64,000 bases of DNA. Source: Terrilactibacillus laevilacticus. GTDB taxonomy: Bacteria > Bacillota > Bacilli > Bacillales > Sporolactobacillaceae. This document shows positions 59,855 through 64,000 of this stretch, one piece after another; position 1 is the first letter of the stretch, and the number at the start of each line of letters is the position of its first letter. The DNA is taken from positions 25,123 through 89,122 of the forward strand of contig NZ_VDCY01000011.1 of the NCBI RefSeq assembly GCF_006517395.1. Direction: 5' to 3'. A program made the position numbers and the translations under genes. The notes under the pieces were generated by a model. That model was not told where the DNA came from, searched no databases, and was given only the letters and a program-made list of their open reading frames with translations.

Positions 59855-61561
59855 ATGGGTTATAAAGCACTGTATCGAGTTTTGCGTCCGCAAACCTTTC
59901 ATGACATAGCAGGTCAAGAGCATATTACGAAAACTTTGCAGAATGCACTTGCTAAACAGCATTTTTCTCATGCTTATCTTTTTAGTGGCCCAAGAGGAAC
60001 AGGAAAGACAAGTGCCGCAAAAGTATTGGCTAAAGCGATTAACTGTGAGCATGCACCTGTTTCTGAACCCTGTAATGAATGCCCAGCTTGTTTAGGTATC
60101 ATGAATGGTACCATTTCTGATGTCATTGAAATTGATGCAGCTTCAAATAACGGTGTCGATGAGATTCGAGATATACGGGATAAAGTTAAATTTGCACCAA
60201 GTGATGTTAAGTATAAAGTGTATATTATTGACGAAGTGCATATGTTATCAACAGGCGCATTTAATGCTTTATTGAAAACACTTGAAGAGCCCCCAAAGCA
60301 TGTGGTGTTTATTTTAGCAACAACTGAACCTCATAAGATTCCGCTTACCATTATTTCAAGGTGTCAACGGTTTGATTTCAAAAGGATTTCTTTATCTGCC
60401 GTTATTCAACACTTAAATTATGTTGTTAAAAAACAAGACATTGCCGTTGACGAGGAAGCTTTGAATCTGATTGCAAAAGCGTGTGATGGTGGGATGCGGG
60501 ATGCCTTGAGTATTTTGGACCAAGTCGCCGCTTACAGTGAAGAAAAAGTGACTCGTGATGATGTTCTTGAAGTAACAGGAATGGTTTCTGAACAATTGAT
60601 CGGTGATATCGTATCTAAAATAGATGCTCAGGATGTTTCGGGTGCAATTCAAACGGTCAATGAGATTTTAGATCGAGGAAAAGATGCACAGAAACTAATA
60701 GAAGATTTATTGTTTTATTATCGTGATTTGTTAGTCTATCAAACGTCACCTGATCTAGAAGAGATCCTATCAAGGCCAAGTATTGGTGATCAATTTAAAG
60801 AACACGCAGCGTCTATTTCAGATCATCAGATTTATGAAATCATTCGAATTCTAAACCAAACGTTTCAAGAAATGAAGAAGACGAATCACCCTCGAATCTT
60901 TCTTGAAATGGCTCTTGTGAACCTTTGTAAAAAAAATACACGAGGAATATCGACGATTCAATCAGTCCCAAGTGATACATCAAAGTTGGAAGAAAGACTC
61001 GCTAAACTTGAAAACCAATTGTCTCTAATGAAGACAGACCAGTCAGTTTCATCAAATAGAGTGGCCGAACCAGAAAAACGACCGCGAGGAAAACGAAATA
61101 GTCGTCAGCTTACTCTCCCAATGCAGGAGATGAAGCGGGTCTTAACGCAGGCATCAAAAACCGACCTCAAACAGCTGCGTGGATCATGGGCGGATATCAT
61201 GGCGCGAATTCGTGCAAGAAATGTGGCTGCCCATGCTTGGCTCTTAGAAAGTAAGCCCGTTGCAAGTTCTTCAGATAGTTTTTTACAAGCCTTCAAGTAC
61301 GACTTTCACTGTCAGATGGTTATGGAAAACAAGGGGAATATTTTGCAAATGGTTGAAGAAATTCTCCAAGAAGTCATTGGCGAAAAACGAAAAATGTATC
61401 CTATTCCTATTCAGAATTGGGAAGAATTAAAAGAAAGTTTTATTAGAGAAGTCAAATCAGATGATCGGGATCAATCGGCCGTTGAATCAAAAGAGGAAGA
61501 TCCATTGATCACAGAGGCGGAAAAACTCGTTGGTCCTGATTTGCTTGAAATAAAAGATTAA
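59855..61561 (+). CDS. dnaX: DNA polymerase III subunits gamma/tau
   Basis: Clamp-loader ATPase that ties the polymerase cores together. The ATG at 59855 gives 568 residues starting [15 protein letters not shown], with GGGGGAT upstream; a TTG two codons earlier is too near that site. Walker A is GPRGTGKT (45-52), a four-Cys zinc module lies near 64-79 ([16 protein letters not shown]), and DEVHML and the SRC sensor motif are present. The tau C-terminal domain is complete. No slippery frameshift sequence was noted. Confidence 0.97.
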   Translation: MGYKALYRVLRPQTFHDIAGQEHITKTLQNALAKQHFSHAYLFSGPRGTGKTSAAKVLAKAINCEHAPVSEPCNECPACLGIMNGTISDVIEIDAASNNGVDEIRDIRDKVKFAPSDVKYKVYIIDEVHMLSTGAFNALLKTLEEPPKHVVFILATTEPHKIPLTIISRCQRFDFKRISLSAVIQHLNYVVKKQDIAVDEEALNLIAKACDGGMRDALSILDQVAAYSEEKVTRDDVLEVTGMVSEQLIGDIVSKIDAQDVSGAIQTVNEILDRGKDAQKLIEDLLFYYRDLLVYQTSPDLEEILSRPSIGDQFKEHAASISDHQIYEIIRILNQTFQEMKKTNHPRIFLEMALVNLCKKNTRGISTIQSVPSDTSKLEERLAKLENQLSLMKTDQSVSSNRVAEPEKRPRGKRNSRQLTLPMQEMKRVLTQASKTDLKQLRGSWADIMARIRARNVAAHAWLLESKPVASSSDSFLQAFKYDFHCQMVMENKGNILQMVEEILQEVIGEKRKMYPIPIQNWEELKESFIREVKSDDRDQSAVESKEEDPLITEAEKLVGPDLLEIKD

Positions 61562-61580
61562 CTATTGGAGGGAAACAAAC

Positions 61581-61895
61581 ATGAGAGGCAATATGAACAA
61601 TATGATGAAACAAATGCAAAAGATGCAAAAGCAAATGGCGAAAGCCCAGGAGGATTTAAAAGAACAAATCGTTGAAGGGACAGCTGGCGGCGGTGTCGTA
61701 ACGGTGAAATCAACGGGACACAAAGAAATTGTTGAAGTAAATATTAAAGAAGAAGCCGTGGACCCTGACGATATTGAAATGCTTCAAGACCTCGTATTAG
61801 CAGCAGTCAATGACGCTCTTACAAAGGTAGATGAATTAACAAACAAACAACTTGGTAGTTTAACAAAAGGAATGAATTTACCAGGAATGTTTTAG
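61581..61895 (+). CDS. ybaB: Nucleoid-associated protein YbaB/EbfC
   Basis: A DNA-binding homodimer of 104 residues (YaaK in B. subtilis). It has the Met/Gln-rich N-terminal helix [37 protein letters not shown] and a C-terminal helix ending [19 protein letters not shown] site precedes the ATG. It lies between dnaX and recR as in most bacteria. Confidence 0.97.
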   Translation: MRGNMNNMMKQMQKMQKQMAKAQEDLKEQIVEGTAGGGVVTVKSTGHKEIVEVNIKEEAVDPDDIEMLQDLVLAAVNDALTKVDELTNKQLGSLTKGMNLPGMF

Positions 61896-61907
61896 GAGGA
61901 ACAGGCT

Positions 61908-62504
61908 TTGCAATATCCTGAGCCGATCGCAAAACTTATTGATAGCTTTATGAAACTACCTGGGATTGGACCCAAAACCGCCGTGCGTCTAGCTTTCCAT
62001 GTAATTAACATGAACGAAGAAGATGTATTGGAATTTGGAAGATCTTTGGTGAATGTCAAACGTAAATTAATTTATTGTTCAGTATGTCAAAATATTAGTG
62101 ATCGAGATCCTTGTTACATTTGTGATGACTCTTCAAGAGACCGATCGGTTATTTGTGTGGTTCAAGACCCAAAAGATGTGATGGCTATTGAAAAAATGAG
62201 AGATTACAATGGACTATATCATGTACTCCATGGCTCGATTTCTCCTGTAGATGGCATTGGTCCAGAAGATATAAAAATAACTGAATTGATTCAACGTTTG
62301 AGCGATGAAGGAATCAAGGAAATTATTTTAGCGACCAATCCGACTATTGAAGGGGAGGCAACGGCTATGTATATTTCTCGTTTGGTCAAACCAATTGGTA
62401 TAAGAGTGACACGCATAGCACATGGACTCCCCGTAGGTGGAGATCTAGAATATGCTGATGAAGTGACTTTATCAAAAGCGTTAGAAGGACGACGAGAGTT
62501 ATAA
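61908..62504 (+). CDS. recR: Recombination protein RecR
   Basis: Works with RecF and RecO in gap repair. The 198 residues have the helix-hairpin-helix [16 protein letters not shown], a four-Cys zinc finger ([16 protein letters not shown]) and a TOPRIM domain with VVQDPKDV and [13 protein letters not shown]. It starts at TTG with AGGAGGAA upstream. It is part of the dnaX-ybaB-recR operon. Confidence 0.97.
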   Translation: MQYPEPIAKLIDSFMKLPGIGPKTAVRLAFHVINMNEEDVLEFGRSLVNVKRKLIYCSVCQNISDRDPCYICDDSSRDRSVICVVQDPKDVMAIEKMRDYNGLYHVLHGSISPVDGIGPEDIKITELIQRLSDEGIKEIILATNPTIEGEATAMYISRLVKPIGIRVTRIAHGLPVGGDLEYADEVTLSKALEGRREL

Positions 62505-62523
62505 GGTTTGGAGGCCTTAAGCT

Positions 62524-62745
62524 ATGTTTAAAAAAAAGAAAAGGTTGCTGCGCCGAACGTTAACGGATTCCCTTGTTAGTACGCTTGAAGTATGTAAAGA
62601 TGATTGGCTCAACAAAAAGCGCGTGATTGATGCGAGTATTGAACCATCCGAAGAAGTTTTGTATCAATTACGTTTAGCAGAAGTTAAATACTTCTTTTTA
62701 CTAAAAGAAGCACGTGCACAACAGCTGTTTAATCCAAGAGAATAG
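62524..62745 (+). CDS. yaaL: DUF2508 protein YaaL
   Basis: A 73-residue, charged, probably helical protein of unknown function. It starts KKKKRLLRRTLTDSLVSTLEV and includes KDDWLNKKRVIDASIEPSE and LAEVKYFFLLKEAR, the DUF2508 pattern. It follows recR by 20 bp and precedes bofA as in B. subtilis. A TTGGAGGCC site precedes the ATG. Confidence 0.92.
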   Translation: MFKKKKRLLRRTLTDSLVSTLEVCKDDWLNKKRVIDASIEPSEEVLYQLRLAEVKYFFLLKEARAQQLFNPRE

Positions 62746-62865
62746 GCAAGAAAAGATGATCCACCATTCAAACTAGCGAATAGTCTTCTATAATATGAAG
62801 ACGATAGTTCTTTATGGGACATGCCCAGCATACACTTTTAGAAAAAGAGTGGAGGGCATGTCTTT

Positions 62866-63132
62866 ATGTATCCTATCCTTGGTGCGTCCATATTTGTTGG
62901 TATTCTACTCGTGATGTTGTTTATTGGTGCCCCGCTTAAGCCTATAAGGTGGTTGGGGCAACTGGCTGTTAAATTAGTTGTTGGTGCATTTATGCTTTTT
63001 ATCTTGAATACAGTAGGAGAGTTAATCAACCTTCATGTACCGATCAACGCTGTAACGACTAGCATTAGTGGCTTATTAGGTTTACCAGGTGTAGCCGCGC
63101 TAGCTATTATTAAGTATTATATAATCACATAG
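62866..63132 (+). CDS. bofA: Pro-sigma-K processing inhibitor BofA
   Basis: A membrane protein of the outer forespore membrane that, with SpoIVFA, holds the SpoIVFB protease inactive until the forespore signal arrives. The 88 residues contain two or three hydrophobic segments and the conserved NTVGELINLHVPINAVT followed by LLGLPGVAAL, the signature of the family and the part that occupies the protease site. GTGGAGGG precedes the ATG. Its presence supports endospore formation. Repeat B6 starts 8 bp after the stop. Confidence 0.96.
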   Translation: MYPILGASIFVGILLVMLFIGAPLKPIRWLGQLAVKLVVGAFMLFILNTVGELINLHVPINAVTTSISGLLGLPGVAALAIIKYYIIT

Positions 63133-63140
63133 TTAAAAAT

Positions 63141-63294
63141 AAAGTGAAACTTCCATCAGTGGGGGTTTTCTTCATCCCCCACTGATGGTTAGTTGAACCA
63201 ATCGGACCTTTACGGGCAGTTAATCCCCCACCTATCTTATTTGAATACTCAGAATCTTGAGGTGGGGGTCTTACTGCCCGTTAAGGCGGGATAA
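63141..63294 (+). repeat. Family B repeat, copy B6 (compact, best-preserved hairpins)
   Basis: A 154-bp compact copy. Hairpin I is CCATCAGTGGGGG with CCCCCACTGATGG (13 bp, perfect) and a 10-base loop. Hairpin II is ACGGGCAGT with ACTGCCCGT plus CCCCCACCT with AGGTGGGGG around small internal loops. The tail is TAAGGCGGGATAAA. It lies between bofA and the rrn promoters and may insulate them. Confidence 0.88.
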
Positions 63295-63421
63295 AAACAT
63301 TTTCTGATTAAGTTCAGAGATGTTTTGTTTTTTAGTTCATGCACCTTATCTCTCATTCTAGTATAAGAAGGGCCTAACGAAGATCGACTAAAATATTTAA
63401 TCACCTTTTCTAAAATAGATA

Positions 63422-63574
63422 TTGACATTTTAATTGAGTGTAGCTATAATAATATTTGTCGTTAAGAAACAAGAAACAAATACTTGACAGAAAAAAGAAT
63501 ATCTTTTAAGATAATCAAGTCGCTGTTAAACGACATAAAAAACTATTGACAGTAATCTTTAAAAGTGATAAACT
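63422..63574 (+). promoter_or_regulatory. Three tandem rRNA promoters
   Basis: P1: TTGACA 63422-63427 and TATAAT 63445-63450. P2: TTGACA 63484-63489 and TAAGAT 63507-63512. P3: TTGACA 63546-63551 and TAAACT 63569-63574. Every spacer is 17 bp. All three -35 boxes are perfect, as expected for strong growth-rate-controlled rrn promoters of Bacilli. Confidence 0.9.
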
Positions 63575-63611
63575 AATAAAGTTGCTGTTGAAAAATACTG
63601 GATTAAGAGAT

Positions 63612-63623
63612 TGTTCTTTGAAA
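63612..63623 (+). promoter_or_regulatory. boxA antitermination element of the rrn leader
   Basis: TGTTCTTTGAAA followed by AACTAAACAAAA, very close to the Bacillus rrn boxA TGCTCTTTGAAA. Known to recruit NusB and S10. Confidence 0.75.
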
Positions 63624-63750
63624 ACTAAACAAAAGCCAAGCGTAATATCAAACGGGTAACACCGATTGATTTCTTTGAAAAAAAGAGCGATGGATCAAAT
63701 GAAACGGTTAATGATTTGTTCATTATAAATGAACTATAACAGGTTAAGAT

Positions 63751-63912
63751 TGTCGGTTAAGAATGTCACGTCCTGTGATGGTGCCGACATTGTAATGGAC
63801 TTCGACTAAAGACGCAACGTCCTGTTGCAACGTCGAAGCTCGTACCTGTTAAAGGAAGTCGGTTAAAGACGTCACGTCCTGTGACAACACCGACATTTGC
63901 ACATCCTGTGCA
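63751..63912 (+). ncRNA. Four-hairpin RUCCU array in the rrn leader (Bacillaceae-1-like)
   Basis: Three large stems (63751-63789, 63800-63838, 63858-63894), each closed by GTCGG/CCGAC or TTCGAC/GTCGAA and holding an inner hairpin: TCAC-GTCCT-GTGA, GCAAC-GTCCT-GTTGC and GTCAC-GTCCT-GTGAC. A fourth, TGCAC-ATCCT-GTGCA (63898-63912), abuts the 16S 5' end. From memory, the Bacillaceae-1 RNA motif has two RUCCU terminal loops and lies near rRNA operons. Here there are four loops. Confidence 0.7.
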
Positions 63913-64000
63913 TCATCGGAGAGTTTGATCCTGGCTCAGGACGAACGCTGGCGGCGTGCCTAATACATGCAAGTCGAGCGCAGGAAGCAAAACAATCCTT
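63913..64000 (+). rRNA. 16S ribosomal RNA, 5' end (cut by window edge)
   Basis: Contains GAGAGTTTGATCCTGGCTCA and AACGCTGGCGGCGTGCCTAA, universal 16S 5' sequence, then ACATGCAAGTCGAGCGCAGG, a Bacillales-like V1 start. The exact mature 5' end is not determined; about ATCGGAGAG. Only about 88 bases are present. Confidence 0.97.

Noticed and set aside
63751..63912. CRISPR-like array upstream of 16S
   Set aside because: The repeated ACGTCCTGT words are hairpin loops with variable complementary stems and irregular spacing, not direct repeats with unique spacers, and no cas gene is present.

Overview
The window is the replication-origin region of a low-GC, endospore-forming member of the Bacillales, Bacillus-like but not assignable to a species from sequence reading alone. 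The order purA-dnaB-rplI-gdpP-yybS, rpsR-ssb-rpsF-ychF-yyzM, yyaC, parB-parA-noc-rsmG-mnmG-mnmE-jag-spoIIIJ-yidD-rnpA-rpmH, dnaA-dnaN-yaaA-recF-gyrB-gyrA, yaaC, guaB-dacA, serS, tadA-SRP RNA-dnaX-ybaB-recR-yaaL-bofA-rrn is the conserved Bacillus oriC neighbourhood. yyaC, spoIIIJ and bofA indicate a spore former.

Layout. Left of about 31.4 kb almost every core gene is on the minus strand and right of it on the plus strand, so transcription points away from oriC. The origin is bipartite: a cluster of DnaA boxes between rpmH and dnaA (31497-31830), and a second set between dnaA and dnaN (33412-33504) that ends in a DnaA box, a GC cluster and DnaA-trio-like triplets. Two perfect parS sites lie in parB and beside noc. 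T-box leaders control the glycyl- and seryl-tRNA synthetase genes. Three tRNAs (Ser-UGA, Arg-CCU, Ser-CGA), the SRP RNA and the 5' end of a 16S rRNA with three tandem promoters are present.

Accessory insertions break the core order. They include an orphan CheW-like gene, a LytTR/DUF3021 pair, a YfbR-like nucleotidase, a CtaM/DUF420 protein, and a six-gene operon on the minus strand (ROK repressor, mannose-family PTS IIA, IIB, IIC, IID, SIS-domain enzyme) that probably imports and cleaves an amino-sugar or Amadori-type phosphosugar. Others are an HD-GYP protein that has lost its HD dyad, a GNAT enzyme where pdxST sits in B. subtilis, a nucleotidyltransferase, hisC, and transporters for uracil and basic amino acids.

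The most unusual feature is a system of dispersed structured repeats. Family A (six copies) is MITE-like, about 155-280 bp, with imperfect terminal inverted repeats. Family B (seven copies at six loci plus a solo head fragment) is a two-hairpin element that usually abuts a stop codon. Both carry small hairpins whose five-base loop is AGGAY on one strand and RUCCU on the other. The same RUCCU hairpins form a four-unit array between the rrn boxA and the 16S 5' end, resembling the described Bacillaceae-1 RNA. In family B the module is nested in the apical loop of hairpin I and is absent from the compact copies.

Other points of note are five consensus DnaA boxes in 123 bp upstream of mnmE, a Jag protein cut down to its N-terminal domain beside an IS110-type remnant, and a probable short RNA or attenuated leader upstream of a cold-shock gene.
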